Assembly (NCBI GenBank): GCA_030684405.1
Contig: JAUXYA010000019.1
Span: 1-64,000, forward strand
Reading direction: 5' to 3'
Length of the DNA: 64,000 bases
From: Burkholderiales bacterium
GTDB lineage: Bacteria; Pseudomonadota; Gammaproteobacteria; Burkholderiales; SG8-41
Below are positions 35,196 to 44,232 of the stretch, piece by piece. Below the pieces are notes generated by a model, which was given only the letters and a program-made list of their open reading frames with translations, was not told the DNA's origin and did not search any database. A program made the position numbers and the translations under genes. The number at the start of each line of letters is the position of its first letter. Position 1 is the first letter of the stretch.

Positions 35196-36782
35196 ATGCC
35201 GCCCCGGACCGCTCATCAAACACCGATCGACTGGCACCGTCAGGAACTGCTGCTCCTGCGAGAAGTCGTGAAACTCGTCGGCAAAAGCCTTTCACCGGAC
35301 GTCGTCGTCCGCGAAATGCTGCACCTGATGAGCGAGCTTCTCGGTCTTAACCGTGGTCGTCTGATCCTACTGCACCCCGATGCCGGCCCGCATGCCGCGA
35401 GCATCAGGTACGCCTATGGATTGACTGGTGAACAGGTGCGGCAGGGCCACTACATGCTGAACGAAGGCATCACCGGAAAAGTGCTCGCCACCGGCCGGCC
35501 GCTCATCGTTCAGGATGTCGACGCGGAGCCCGCCTTCCTGTTCCGTGCCGTCAGCCGTGCCGAACTGCCGCCGGACACGGTTTCATTTCTTGCGCTGCCA
35601 GTCCTCGTTTCGGGCCAGATCCGCGGCGTGCTTGCCTGCCATCGCATCCGCAACCGCCAGCGCCACCTCAACGATGACCTTTCGATCCTGTCCGTGCTCG
35701 CCACCCTCTGCGGACAGATGCTGCAACTCGATGAAATGGTGCGCGAAAAAACGGAAACGCTGGAAGCGCAGAACGCATTGCTCACGCAGGCATTGGATTC
35801 GCAGACCACGCGATTCGGAATTATCGGCCATTCCCCGGTGTTGCTGCGGGCACTGGGCGAACTTGAGCGGGTCGCGCCGTCGAACGCGACGGTGCTGTTG
35901 CTGGGCGAATCCGGCACCGGCAAGGAACTTTTCGCGCGTGCGCTGCACTTGCTGAGCCCGCGCCGGGAAGCGCCGTTCGTTCGCGTCAATTGCGCGGCGA
36001 TTCCGGACACCCTGTTCGAATCGGAACTCTTCGGCCACGAGAAAGGCGCATTCACCGGCGCACAGTCTGCGCGGCCCGGCCTGTTCGAACAGGCCCAGGG
36101 CGGCACAATCTTCCTCGATGAAATCGGCGAACTGCCCCTATCCCTGCAATCGAAGCTGCTGCGTGCCCTGCAGGAAAACATGATCACAAGGCTTGGGGGC
36201 AAGCGCGAAATCGCGCTCGACGTCCGTGTCGTCGCCGCCACCAACATCGAACTCGGCAGCGAAGCTGCGGCAGGCCGCTTCCGGCAGGACCTTTATTACC
36301 GGCTGAACGTCATTCCGATCCGCATGCCGCCGCTGCGCGAACGACCCGATGACATTCCGCCACTTATCCTCCACCTGCTAAACCGGGCGAACCAGTCCCA
36401 CCAGCGCAATGTGTTTCTGGACACCGCAGTGATGGAGCGACTGCAGCGACATGTCTGGCCGGGAAACATTCGCGAGTTGGGGAACCTTATCGAAAGACTG
36501 GTTCTCCTTGCGCAGGAACCTCGTGTGGACCTGAAAAGTCTCTCGGCACTGTGGCCCGACGCCGCTGATGCACCTCCAGCCGGGAGTTCGCGGTCAGGGG
36601 CGCCCTCGACGCCGGCGGGTTTCGTCCGGAGCCACCACGCCGCCGATGCCTTCGACGCCAGCATGCTGACCGAAGCGCTCAAGGCACATGGCAATCAATC
36701 ACGCGCGGCACAAAGCCTGGGGCTGACGCTACGCCAGTTCAGTTATCGCCTCAAAAAGCTGGGTATCCGCACATCGCGTTGA
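35196..36782 (+). CDS. Sigma-54-dependent activator (GAF-AAA+-Fis)
   Basis: Enhancer-binding protein of the NifA/NorR layout, 528 residues. A GAF sensor domain occupies about 30-175. The AAA+ domain is about 205-440 with Walker A GESGTGKE (237-244), the sigma-54 contact loop GAFTGA (284-289) and Walker B FLDEIGEL (306-313). A C-terminal Fis-type helix-turn-helix includes [20 protein letters not shown]. It should remodel sigma-54 RNA polymerase in response to a ligand of the GAF domain. Directly after its stop come two TTGTCGACA sites and a -24/-12 promoter that drive the next operon. Confidence 0.93.
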   Translation: MPPRTAHQTPIDWHRQELLLLREVVKLVGKSLSPDVVVREMLHLMSELLGLNRGRLILLHPDAGPHAASIRYAYGLTGEQVRQGHYMLNEGITGKVLATGRPLIVQDVDAEPAFLFRAVSRAELPPDTVSFLALPVLVSGQIRGVLACHRIRNRQRHLNDDLSILSVLATLCGQMLQLDEMVREKTETLEAQNALLTQALDSQTTRFGIIGHSPVLLRALGELERVAPSNATVLLLGESGTGKELFARALHLLSPRREAPFVRVNCAAIPDTLFESELFGHEKGAFTGAQSARPGLFEQAQGGTIFLDEIGELPLSLQSKLLRALQENMITRLGGKREIALDVRVVAATNIELGSEAAAGRFRQDLYYRLNVIPIRMPPLRERPDDIPPLILHLLNRANQSHQRNVFLDTAVMERLQRHVWPGNIRELGNLIERLVLLAQEPRVDLKSLSALWPDAADAPPAGSSRSGAPSTPAGFVRSHHAADAFDASMLTEALKAHGNQSRAAQSLGLTLRQFSYRLKKLGIRTSR

Positions 36783-36784
36783 CA

Positions 36785-36805
36785 TTGTCGACAAATTGTC
36801 GACAT
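36785..36805. promoter_or_regulatory. Upstream activator sites (two TTGTCGACA palindromes)
   Basis: TTGTCGACAA at 36785-36794 and TTGTCGACAT at 36796-36805 are two copies of the palindrome TGTCGACA with centres 11 bp apart, one helical turn. They start 3 bp after the stop codon of the sigma-54 activator and about 80-100 bp before the expected transcription start. The position and spacing fit enhancer sites for the adjacent Fis-type activator. Confidence 0.65.
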
Positions 36806-36857
36806 TGATGCACCACCGGCTCTCCCGGTAGCTCCGCCCTTCCCCTTAAAACGCCTC

Positions 36858-36873
36858 TGGCACACCCATTGCT
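36858..36873 (+). promoter_or_regulatory. Sigma-54 (-24/-12) promoter
   Basis: TGGCACACCCATTGCT matches the consensus TGGCAC-N5-TTGCW with no mismatch; the GG and GC dinucleotides are separated by the required 10 bp. Transcription should begin about 12 bp past the GC, near 36884, some 50 bp before the OsmC-like gene. Confidence 0.85.
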
Positions 36874-36936
36874 AAACGGAAAGCATGCGCCCATGCAAAC
36901 CGGGCTTTCCGTTCAATTCACAACAAGAGGTCTTTC

Positions 36937-37497
36937 ATGTCCGTTGTCCTGCAATCTGTGCCGAACACCACCGTGACCACGTACCTACGCCCCATCGACC
37001 GTGACGGATTGATGGCCTTTGCCGAGAAAGGCAAGGCCAACCCCAAGGCCCAGGGTACGAACAAGGTCCACACCTTCATGGAAGGCCAATACCGTTCGCT
37101 AAGCCATGTCGGCGATCATAAACCGGTGGTGGTCGACGAACCGTTGCACCTGATGGGCGAAAACACCGCACCCGCCCCAGGTGAAATCGTGCTTTCCGGC
37201 CTCGGCGGCTGCATCGCCGTAGGCATCACTGCGGTAGCGACATGGAAGCAGGTCAAGCTGTCGAAAATCGAAGTATTCATGGAAGCCGATATCGGCAACT
37301 CGGCGGCTTGGGGCGCTGGTGGTGCACTCGACAAGAAACCCGAAGACATGGGATTTCAGGCGATCCGCGTGAAGGTCAACGTCGAGGGCGACGCACCACG
37401 CGAAGTGCTCGAAGAAATCGTCAAACACGCCAACTACTATTCGCCGGTCGCCAATTCGATGCGCAATCCCATTCCGTTTGAAATTTCTCTCGCATAA
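36937..37497 (+). CDS. OsmC-like protein with one cysteine
   Basis: 186-residue member of the OsmC/Ohr fold. The central helix carries GLGGCIAVGITAVATW with Cys92. At the site of the second redox cysteine (HxxxCPVSN in peroxidases) this protein reads HANYYSPVANSM, so Ser169 replaces Cys, and no other Cys exists. A classical thiol peroxidase reaction is therefore unlikely; a thioesterase-like, binding or sulfur-handling role is possible. It is the first gene of the sigma-54 operon. Confidence 0.87.
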   Translation: MSVVLQSVPNTTVTTYLRPIDRDGLMAFAEKGKANPKAQGTNKVHTFMEGQYRSLSHVGDHKPVVVDEPLHLMGENTAPAPGEIVLSGLGGCIAVGITAVATWKQVKLSKIEVFMEADIGNSAAWGAGGALDKKPEDMGFQAIRVKVNVEGDAPREVLEEIVKHANYYSPVANSMRNPIPFEISLA

Positions 37498-37524
37498 ACA
37501 AAGACAAAGGCAAAGGGGAAAAAC

Positions 37525-38664
37525 TTGACCCAGGCTGACCTAGCGGTAGATGCGTCCAGCAAAGCGCAACCCGTGCATCCCCTGATTGCTTCTGTCCGGG
37601 ACATCGCCCGCAACCAGCTCGCGGGCCAGGTGCAGGCCATTGATCGCGGGCTGTATCCCGCCGATGTGCTGCGCAAGCTTGCGGCGGCGGGCGCCATGAG
37701 CGCCCACCTGAATGCCCCCCATGGCCATGGCGATTACGCGCTGGCCATCCAAGCGATGGCGGAGGTTGCCAAGGTTTGCGGCGCGACCGGCTTCATGATG
37801 TGGTGCCAGGCCGTCTGCGGGCTCTACATGCAGGAGGCCTCGGCAAGTAAACTCGCCGGGCAACCGCTGTCGGATCATGTCGCCGGCAAGCGGCTCGGTG
37901 GTACCGCGCTGTCCAATCCGATGAAAACCTATGCGCAGATCGAATCCTTTCTGCTGCAGGCAAAACCGGTCGATGGCGGTTACCGGGTCAACGGCGCCCT
38001 GCCCTGGGTCAGCAATCTCAAGCGAGATCATTACTGCGGCGCCATCGCCACGCTCGAAGGCAGTCCCGGCCGGGAGATGATGTTCCTTCTGCGATGCGAT
38101 GCGCCGGGCATGACCTTGCGCCAGTGCCCGAGCTTCTCCGGCATGGAAGGTACCGGAACCTATGCACTGCATCTGTCGGACTATTTTGTTCCGCAGCACG
38201 AAGTCATCGCGGATCCGGCAAAACCGCTGATCAAACGTATCCGCGCCGCATTCGTCATGCTCCAGTGCGGCATTGCCGCAGGGGTGATCCAGGGCGCGAT
38301 CGACTCAATGTGGGCGGTCGAGCCCCAGCTTGGACACGTCAACCAGTACCTGGAGGACCGTCCCGATACCCTGCAGGCTGAACTGGATGAACTGCTTGCG
38401 CGGGTCATGAAGCTGGCCGCCACGCCTTGCAACGACAGCGACGAATTCTTTATTGAGGTTCTGGATGCCCGCGCCCATGGCGCTGAACTGAGCCTGCGCG
38501 CCGCTCAATCCGCGTTGCTGCACCAGGGCGCCCGCGGTTACCTGATGGACTCCGAGGTGCAGCGCAGGGTTCGTGAATCACATTTCGTCGCCATCGTGAC
38601 GCCCGCAATCAAGCACCTGCGCAGCGAAATCGCCCGACTCAGCCAGGAAGAGATGCCGGCATGA
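37525..38664 (+). CDS. Acyl-CoA-dehydrogenase-fold flavoprotein
   Basis: 379 residues with the N-terminal helical, middle beta and C-terminal helical acyl-CoA dehydrogenase layout. Markers are [39 protein letters not shown] and a late [19 protein letters not shown]. No obvious catalytic-base Glu was seen in the usual place. Relatives such as SfnB and DszC are FMN-linked monooxygenases rather than dehydrogenases. Start is a TTG behind GGGGA. It shares the operon with a rubredoxin-reductase, which could supply electrons. Confidence 0.82.
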   Translation: MTQADLAVDASSKAQPVHPLIASVRDIARNQLAGQVQAIDRGLYPADVLRKLAAAGAMSAHLNAPHGHGDYALAIQAMAEVAKVCGATGFMMWCQAVCGLYMQEASASKLAGQPLSDHVAGKRLGGTALSNPMKTYAQIESFLLQAKPVDGGYRVNGALPWVSNLKRDHYCGAIATLEGSPGREMMFLLRCDAPGMTLRQCPSFSGMEGTGTYALHLSDYFVPQHEVIADPAKPLIKRIRAAFVMLQCGIAAGVIQGAIDSMWAVEPQLGHVNQYLEDRPDTLQAELDELLARVMKLAATPCNDSDEFFIEVLDARAHGAELSLRAAQSALLHQGARGYLMDSEVQRRVRESHFVAIVTPAIKHLRSEIARLSQEEMPA

Positions 38665-39908
38665 ACGTTACAGTACCATGGCGCGAATTCATCTGCCGGG
38701 CTTGCGGACACATCTATAACGAAAAGAAGGGTGATCCGGACAGCGGCATCGCCCCGGGCACCCGTTTTGAGGACATACCCAACGACTGGCTGTGCCCGTT
38801 GTGCGGCGTCACCAAGGCTGACTTCGTGCCTTACGACCGGGCGGCGTCGGAGAAGGCACGACAATCAGCCTGCGCCTCGGCCCCCGTTCTGGCGCGCAGC
38901 CGGGTACTCGGCCGTGCGCGTGATCACGATGTTGTCATCATCGGTGGCGGCACCGCCGCCTGGCGCACGGCTGAAGCCATCCGCCAGGTCAGTGAATACC
39001 TCAGCATCGCGATTGTTGCCGCCTGCGATGCCCATCGCTATGACAAGCCGATGCTGTCGGTCGCATTCGCGCGCGGTCTGACGCCCGCCGGAATGATCAA
39101 GGAAAGCGGTGCAGCGGCTGCGGCAAGGCTGTGTGTCGACCTGTTTCCGAGAACCTCCGCCACCAGCATTACTGCGGCGCGCTCGGAGCTGCGCACGACA
39201 CGCGGCAGTTTTCATTACCGGCACCTCGTTCTTGCCCACGGCGCCCGCTCGATACTCCCGCCCGGCCTGACGCCCGGCCATTGCTGGCGGATCAACCATC
39301 TTGACCATTACGCCCGCTTTTGCGCCGCGCTCGAAGGCGGGCGCAAGCACGTACTGATGGTCGGCGCCGGCCTCATCGGCGCGGAACTGGCCAATGACCT
39401 CGCCCTGGGCAACCATCGGGTTACATTGATCGACGTTGCAGACCGGCCGTTGGCGCGTTTGGTAAAGGATGGCGCTGTCACCGAAGCCTTGTTCGCCGCC
39501 TGGAAGTCACTGCCGATCGAATTCATTGGTGGCATCACCATCTCCACGAGCGAAAAAATAGCCGTCGGATACCGGGTGACGCTGAGCAATGGCACCGTAC
39601 TGCATCCCGACATGATCGTGGTCGCCGCCGGATTACAGACGCCGGACCGGCTTTCACGCAGCGCAGGCCTGGAATGGAACAACGGTATCGTCGTCAATCC
39701 AGTTTCCCTGCGCACATGCTTACCGGGAATCTATGCGATCGGCGATTGCGCGTCGATCGCCGGGAAGGTCAGCCGCTTCATCGAGCCGATCGCGCGGCAG
39801 GCACTGACCATCGCCAGCCAGATCCACGGCGACAAACTGTTGCCATACGCGGATCTTCCTCTGCCGGTACGCGTGAAGACCACCTCGTATCCGATCACAG
39901 TTCGTTAA
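38661..39908 (+). CDS. Rubredoxin fused to FAD/NAD(P)H reductase
   Basis: 415 residues in two parts. Residues 1-55 form a rubredoxin whose iron is bound by Cys12, Cys15, Cys45 and Cys48. Residues 88-415 form a pyridine-nucleotide-disulfide-type reductase with a FAD loop [10 protein letters not shown] (91-100), an NAD loop [10 protein letters not shown] (about 227-238), and the FAD-ligand YAIGDCAS near the C terminus. It should move electrons from NAD(P)H to its own rubredoxin. The ATG overlaps the upstream stop (ATGA). Partner is probably the flavoprotein upstream. Confidence 0.92.
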   Translation: MNVTVPWREFICRACGHIYNEKKGDPDSGIAPGTRFEDIPNDWLCPLCGVTKADFVPYDRAASEKARQSACASAPVLARSRVLGRARDHDVVIIGGGTAAWRTAEAIRQVSEYLSIAIVAACDAHRYDKPMLSVAFARGLTPAGMIKESGAAAAARLCVDLFPRTSATSITAARSELRTTRGSFHYRHLVLAHGARSILPPGLTPGHCWRINHLDHYARFCAALEGGRKHVLMVGAGLIGAELANDLALGNHRVTLIDVADRPLARLVKDGAVTEALFAAWKSLPIEFIGGITISTSEKIAVGYRVTLSNGTVLHPDMIVVAAGLQTPDRLSRSAGLEWNNGIVVNPVSLRTCLPGIYAIGDCASIAGKVSRFIEPIARQALTIASQIHGDKLLPYADLPLPVRVKTTSYPITVR

Positions 39909-39909
39909 C

Positions 39910-39955
39910 GGGGGGCCAGTCGCTCCAAGACGGGCGGGGGAGCGAAATGCCCCCC
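39910..39955. terminator. Long hairpin between convergent genes
   Basis: GGGGGGC (39910-39916) pairs with GCCCCCC (39949-39955), and the nested CGCTCC (39921-39926) pairs with GGAGCG (39939-39944). The result is a two-part stem with a 4x4 internal loop. It stands in the 64-bp gap between the converging rubredoxin-reductase and NrtA-like genes. No T-run, so termination is inferred. Confidence 0.45.
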
Positions 39956-39972
39956 GGGTTCCGGGATGCCGT

Positions 39973-41349
39973 TCAGGCCCTGCTGATCTTGAACGACTTC
40001 AGATACTGCTCCGGTTGGGTCGGATTGAATTCCCGACCCATGATCATATGCCGGCGCATGTTGGTATCCGGAGCCTTGATGCCGAGTTCGGCCATGCGTT
40101 TACGTGCCTCGGTCGCCAGGAACACCTGCTCGGCAATACGCGTGTAATTGACATCCTCCTTGATGTAGCCCCAGCGCTTCATCTGCGTCAGCATCCAGAC
40201 GGCCATCGATTGCCAGGGGAAGGGATCGAAGTTGATCCGGTTGGGCTCATTTCGCACCTGGCCCAGACCATCGGCAAACTTACCCAACAAAACCTGCTCC
40301 AGAACCGTCAGTGGCTGATTCAGAAAATTCGCCCCCTGGATCGCTTGTGCGACGGCCGGACGGTTCGCCATCTGCGAGCAATGAACCGTGGACGCCACAA
40401 TTGCCCGGAACAGGGCAGCAAAGCTGTTCGGATGTGCCTTGACGAAGCGCTCCGGCACCGCAAACGCGCAGCACGGGTGGTTGTCCCAGATCTCGCTGGT
40501 CAGCATGTGGATGAAGCCAACGCCATCGAATACTGCGCGCTGATTGAAGGGTTCCGCGACAATGAAGCCGTCAATGTTCTCAGCGCGCAGGTTAGCAACC
40601 ATGTCAGGTGGCGCCATGACCCGCAGTTGCACATCCTTGTCGGGGTCGAGACCGTTTTCGGCCAGGTAATAGCGCAGCAGGAAGTTGTGCATTGAGTAAT
40701 CAAAGGGGATGCCGAAGCGCATCCCTTTCCAGGTCTTGGGATCGCGCTTGTCCTTGTGTTTGATATGCAGCGTGATCGCATTGCCATTAACGTTCTCGAT
40801 TGCCGGCATCACCATCGGTGTTGCTGTGGCTCCGAGGCCGAGCGTCATCGCCAGCGGCATTGGAGACAGCATGTGCGAAGCGTCGAATTCGCCTGCGATC
40901 ACCTTGTCGCGCACAACGGCCCAGCCTGCCGTCCGGTTCAGCTCTACGTTCAGCCCGTTTTTGGCGTAGAAACCCAGGGGATCTGCCGCGACGATCGGAG
41001 TCGCACAGGTAATCGGCAGGAAGCCGATCTTCAGATCCTTCTTTTCCACGGGCTTTTGCTCCTGCGCCAGCGCCTGCAGGACAGTCACCGGCAACATGGA
41101 ACTGATAGCAGCCATCGCCGTGGTCCTGCCGACGGCCTTGAGAAAATTGCGGCGCAGGTTGTCCTGGGGAAACAGGGCCTTTACCAGAGCGGCCTCAACA
41201 AACTCGGAGGCCCTTGCCTCGATCTGTGTTTCACTTGCTTCGGACCCTTGAGACGGCACAGGGTGCTCAGCAGCGGAATGATTTCCTCCGCAACTGCATT
41301 TCAGGTTCAGGGGTTGATCCTGATCGTACGGCGAGTAATAACGTCCCAT
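39973..41349 (-). CDS. NrtA/CmpA-like ABC receptor, Tat-exported, with Cys-His-rich N extension
   Basis: 458 residues. The body (about 98-458) is an ABC nitrate/sulfonate/bicarbonate-type receptor (DLKIGFLPITCATPIV, FYAKNGLNVELNRTAGW, GFIVAEPFNQRAV). A Tat motif LRRNFLKAV (Arg66-Arg67) precedes a hydrophobic stretch to about 95. The first 60 residues are unusual for a signal and contain CSCGGNH (Cys18, Cys20, His24), a possible metal-binding site. There is no permease or ATPase gene nearby. GGAGG precedes the ATG at 41349. Convergent with the sigma-54 operon and itself behind a -24/-12 promoter. Confidence 0.88.
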   Translation of the reverse strand: MGRYYSPYDQDQPLNLKCSCGGNHSAAEHPVPSQGSEASETQIEARASEFVEAALVKALFPQDNLRRNFLKAVGRTTAMAAISSMLPVTVLQALAQEQKPVEKKDLKIGFLPITCATPIVAADPLGFYAKNGLNVELNRTAGWAVVRDKVIAGEFDASHMLSPMPLAMTLGLGATATPMVMPAIENVNGNAITLHIKHKDKRDPKTWKGMRFGIPFDYSMHNFLLRYYLAENGLDPDKDVQLRVMAPPDMVANLRAENIDGFIVAEPFNQRAVFDGVGFIHMLTSEIWDNHPCCAFAVPERFVKAHPNSFAALFRAIVASTVHCSQMANRPAVAQAIQGANFLNQPLTVLEQVLLGKFADGLGQVRNEPNRINFDPFPWQSMAVWMLTQMKRWGYIKEDVNYTRIAEQVFLATEARKRMAELGIKAPDTNMRRHMIMGREFNPTQPEQYLKSFKISRA

Positions 41350-41388
41350 GTGCGTAACCTCCGAGCTGATTAAGGTAATACTTAGCAA

Positions 41389-41404
41389 AGCAATACCCGT
41401 GCCC
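41389..41404 (-). promoter_or_regulatory. Second sigma-54 (-24/-12) promoter
   Basis: On the minus strand GGGCACGGGTATTGCT fits TGGCAC-N5-TTGCW with one mismatch at the least conserved T; GG and GC are exactly 10 bp apart. Expected transcription start is near 41378, 29 bp before the ATG of the NrtA-like gene. No TTGTCGACA copy was seen upstream. Confidence 0.72.
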
Positions 41405-41453
41405 GCAGCATTTACCCGCTACTCACCACGACTGCGGGATGCCGGCCCGGAAA

Positions 41454-41485
41454 ACAGAAAAGCCCGGGAATCCGGGCTTTTCTGT
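41454..41485 (-). terminator. Rho-independent terminator of the amidohydrolase gene
   Basis: ACAGAAAAGCCCGG-GAAT-CCGGGCTTTTCTGT is a perfect 14-bp stem with a 4-nt loop, 28 bp past the stop of the gene at 41513. The stem carries T-runs on both strands, so it can work in either direction. It also shields the downstream sigma-54 promoter at 41389 from read-through. Confidence 0.85.
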
Positions 41486-41512
41486 GCTGCTGCGCCAACA
41501 GTGGCCGGGCAA

Positions 41513-42358
41513 CTACCGCGTCACCACCGGCTCCCACTCATAAGCCTTCGCACAGGCGCCGCCCATCAGCATCGCGCGCTCGCTGTCGCTGATGCGATCG
41601 GTCATCCGGAAGGGCTCCACCGCCTGTTCGTAATTGACAACGGCAAACGCACGCGTCCAGTCAGTGCCCCAGAGGCAGCGCTCGAAACCCCAGGCGTCGA
41701 ACACGCGCGCCAGCGGATCCCAGATGTCAGGGAAGGGGTAAGGCTCCTTCGACAGCGTGCAGGCGCCGCTGACCTTGATCACCAGGTTCGGGCGCTGCGC
41801 CAGCTCGAGCACCTTCGGCAGGTCGGCCCAAGGTTCAGCGGCACGCCCCGCGGGCTCATGTGGTTGCAGGATGCCGAGGTGGTCGAGTATGAAGCGCGTC
41901 TCGGGATGGCGGTCGATCAGCGCGGCGCCGGCCTCGATGTTGCCCCAGCACAGGATGTTGACCGGGAAGCCGTGGCGCGCCGCGGCGCGCAGCATGCGGT
42001 CGAGGCCGGGATGGCCAGCGCGGTGTGGGGAGTCGGTTTTCATCAGCGCGCGGATGCCAACCGTGCCCGGCGTCTTTATCCATTCGGCGACGATCTCCTC
42101 CACCGCGGGATCGTCAGGGTCCACTGGTTTAACCAGGCCAAACTTACCGGGATGGGCTTTTTGCACCTCCACGGCGTAACTCGCGTCGTAACCGTACATT
42201 GAGAACGAAGAAATGAATATCGCGCCGTCGACACCGACCTTGTCCATCGCCGCGACCATCTCGTCGCCGGTGGCCGAGGGCGGCCAGTTCGGCACTGAGC
42301 GCCAGGGGCGTTTCGGAGTGTTCGCCTCGTAGGCGTGGATCTGGGAATCGATGATCAT
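41513..42358 (-). CDS. Amidohydrolase family (AMDH2-type) protein
   Basis: TIM-barrel metal hydrolase or decarboxylase, 281 residues. Features: MIIDSQIHAYE at the N terminus (an IHA in place of the usual HxH), RFILDHLGI (about 154-162) with the conserved metal-site His, and WGTDWTRA near 230 with the metal-ligand Asp. The group includes lactonases such as 2-pyrone-4,6-dicarboxylate hydrolase. A decayed copy of its C terminus lies at 34933-35119. Confidence 0.87.
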   Translation of the reverse strand: MIIDSQIHAYEANTPKRPWRSVPNWPPSATGDEMVAAMDKVGVDGAIFISSFSMYGYDASYAVEVQKAHPGKFGLVKPVDPDDPAVEEIVAEWIKTPGTVGIRALMKTDSPHRAGHPGLDRMLRAAARHGFPVNILCWGNIEAGAALIDRHPETRFILDHLGILQPHEPAGRAAEPWADLPKVLELAQRPNLVIKVSGACTLSKEPYPFPDIWDPLARVFDAWGFERCLWGTDWTRAFAVVNYEQAVEPFRMTDRISDSERAMLMGGACAKAYEWEPVVTR

Positions 42359-42382
42359 GTTTGGATGACTCCGGTAACTGGA

Positions 42383-42835
42383 TTAGCGTACGCCAAGCAG
42401 TTGCACTTCAAACACCAGCGTCGCGTTCGGCGGAATCACACCGCCGGCACCGCGCGCGCCGTAGGCAATCGCCGGCGGACAGGTCAGGCGCGCAGCGCCG
42501 CCGACCTTCAACATGCCCACGCCCTCGGTCCAGCACTTGATCACGCCGTTGAGCGGAAACTCGATCGGCTCGCCGCGACTGAAGGAACTGTCGAATTCCT
42601 TGCCGTTGGGAAACATGCCGCGGTAATGCACCTTCACTGTCGATGTCGGCGCGGGTTGTGTGCCCCGGCCCTCCTTGACCATTTCGAACACCAGACCGCT
42701 GGGCATCACTTTCGCGCCCGGCGCCTTCGCGGCGGCGGCAAGCGCGGGATCAGGCTTGCCCTGAGCGATGGCCGGAAACTGAAAAACGAGGCCGGCGACG
42801 CCGGCAAGCAGACACTTGAAGATTGCGGACATCAT
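42383..42835 (-). CDS. FKBP-type peptidyl-prolyl isomerase, exported
   Basis: 150 residues. A signal peptide (MMSAIFKCLLAGVAGLVFQF...AIAQG) is followed by an FKBP domain: VKVHYRGMFPNGKEFDSSF, GVIKCWTEGVGMLKVG, CPPAIAYGARGAGGVIPPN and LVFEVQLL. It catalyses proline cis-trans isomerisation of periplasmic proteins. A longer in-frame reading to 43057 just overlaps the upstream thioesterase gene. Confidence 0.92.
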   Translation of the reverse strand: MMSAIFKCLLAGVAGLVFQFPAIAQGKPDPALAAAAKAPGAKVMPSGLVFEMVKEGRGTQPAPTSTVKVHYRGMFPNGKEFDSSFSRGEPIEFPLNGVIKCWTEGVGMLKVGGAARLTCPPAIAYGARGAGGVIPPNATLVFEVQLLGVR

Positions 42836-42864
42836 GGAGGTAAGCCTTTTCGGTATAACGCGTT

Positions 42865-43350
42865 TCAGGATTTTTTCGGGATCACGATCTGGGTCTGGGT
42901 AACAATCGCCACCCGAGTGCCATCGAGGTTGCTGATCGTCGACTGCCAAACCATGGTGGTGCGACCGATGTGTAGCGGCAATGTCGTGGCGGCGAGCGTA
43001 TCGCCCTCGCCCGCAGCGAAAAAGTTGGTTTTGGATTCCAGCGTGGTCGTGCGGCAACCCTCGGGCAGATTCGCCAGCGTGCCCATCGCGCCGAGAATGT
43101 CGGCGAAGGCCATCAATACACCACCGTTGATGCGGCCACTGCGATTGATGTGGTCGGCGGTGACACTCATCTGGGCATCGATGCGCCGCTTCGACAGCTT
43201 CTGCAGGCGGATGCTGAGCGCGCGGCCCATACCCATAGACAACGACTGCTCGATCATCGCGCGGTTCGCGGCCGCTAGCGTGTTGGGCGGCAGCTTCACA
43301 CCTGACTTCGTAACTGCGGACTTGGGTGGAGATTTTTTTTCGGTTGCCAC
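42865..43350 (-). CDS. PaaI-family hotdog thioesterase
   Basis: 161 residues. The hotdog core has INGGVLMAFADILGAMG (about 75-92), where the conserved catalytic Asp/Glu lies, and VVxTTLPLHIGRTTMVWQ-type strands. Hydrolyses acyl- or aryl-CoA thioesters. It lies 29 bp before the FKBP gene. A basic N-terminal extension (MATEKKSPPKSAVTKSG) precedes the domain. Confidence 0.87.
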   Translation of the reverse strand: MATEKKSPPKSAVTKSGVKLPPNTLAAANRAMIEQSLSMGMGRALSIRLQKLSKRRIDAQMSVTADHINRSGRINGGVLMAFADILGAMGTLANLPEGCRTTTLESKTNFFAAGEGDTLAATTLPLHIGRTTMVWQSTISNLDGTRVAIVTQTQIVIPKKS

Positions 43351-43431
43351 TACCTTGCCTTTACTCGAGATATTTTATAAGTATTTGTTTTTAAATGATA
43401 TTTAAATATTTGTCTGCCGGGCAGTTGCCAG

Positions 43432-44232
43432 TCAATTCTTATAGTCTGGATACAGCTTCTCGACCAGGGCGAGACTTGCTACCCAGTCGCGGCTATCAGA
43501 GTCGTAGATACCGATGCGCCCGAACTTCGCCGCGCGCGCCGCGCAGACTGCGGGATTGGGCAGGATCAGCTTGCCGCCGCCAGCCAGCGCGCCGACCTGC
43601 GCGCGGCAGGCCAGTTCGAAGAAGTGGTGATAGATGTAGGCCTCGGGCAGCGTCGTGCCGCAGACCAGCACGCCGTGGTTCTCAAGCAGCATTACCCACT
43701 GTTCGCCAAGCACGGCGGCCAGCCGGTCCGCGCCTTCGCGCGTGGTGTCGTCGACCTCGTTCGGGTAGCGCGCAACGCGCTTGTAAAAACGCATCGCCTG
43801 CTGGGTCAGCGGCAGCAGCCCTTGCTGCTGTGCTGACACCGCAAGATTTGCCGGCGTGTGCGTGTGTACCGCAGCGTGGATGTCGGGCCGCGCCTTGAGC
43901 ACCGCAGCGTGCAGGTTGTAGGCAGCGGGGCTCGCTTTGAAGACCGAGGTTCCGACCTGGCGGCCATCGAGGTCGTACTTCACCAGGTTGGACGCGCTCA
44001 CTTGCTCCATCAGCAGGTTGTCGGCTTTCACCAGAAAATACCCGGGTTCACCGGGCACACGCAGCGAGATGTGGTTATAGGTCAAATCCGCGAACATGAA
44101 ATGCCCGACCAAACGATGCGCTGCTGCCAGTTCGCAGCGCGCCTGCCACTCCGTAGCGCTGATGCGCGAGCGCGCAACCCGCGGCCGCGCGGTGCGGGTG
44201 ACGGCATGTTTCTGTTTGGCGCGGGCGACCAT
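43432..44232 (-). CDS. Class II aldolase/adducin-family protein
   Basis: 266 residues. The zinc-site motif HTHT (His123, His125) and the late YIYHHFFELACRAQ His are present, with the NHISLRVP substrate loop near 54. Members cleave or epimerise sugar phosphates or related hydroxy-acids. It lies upstream of the thioesterase and FKBP genes on the same strand, separated by an AT-rich 80-bp gap. Substrate unknown. Confidence 0.9.
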   Translation of the reverse strand: MVARAKQKHAVTRTARPRVARSRISATEWQARCELAAAHRLVGHFMFADLTYNHISLRVPGEPGYFLVKADNLLMEQVSASNLVKYDLDGRQVGTSVFKASPAAYNLHAAVLKARPDIHAAVHTHTPANLAVSAQQQGLLPLTQQAMRFYKRVARYPNEVDDTTREGADRLAAVLGEQWVMLLENHGVLVCGTTLPEAYIYHHFFELACRAQVGALAGGGKLILPNPAVCAARAAKFGRIGIYDSDSRDWVASLALVEKLYPDYKN

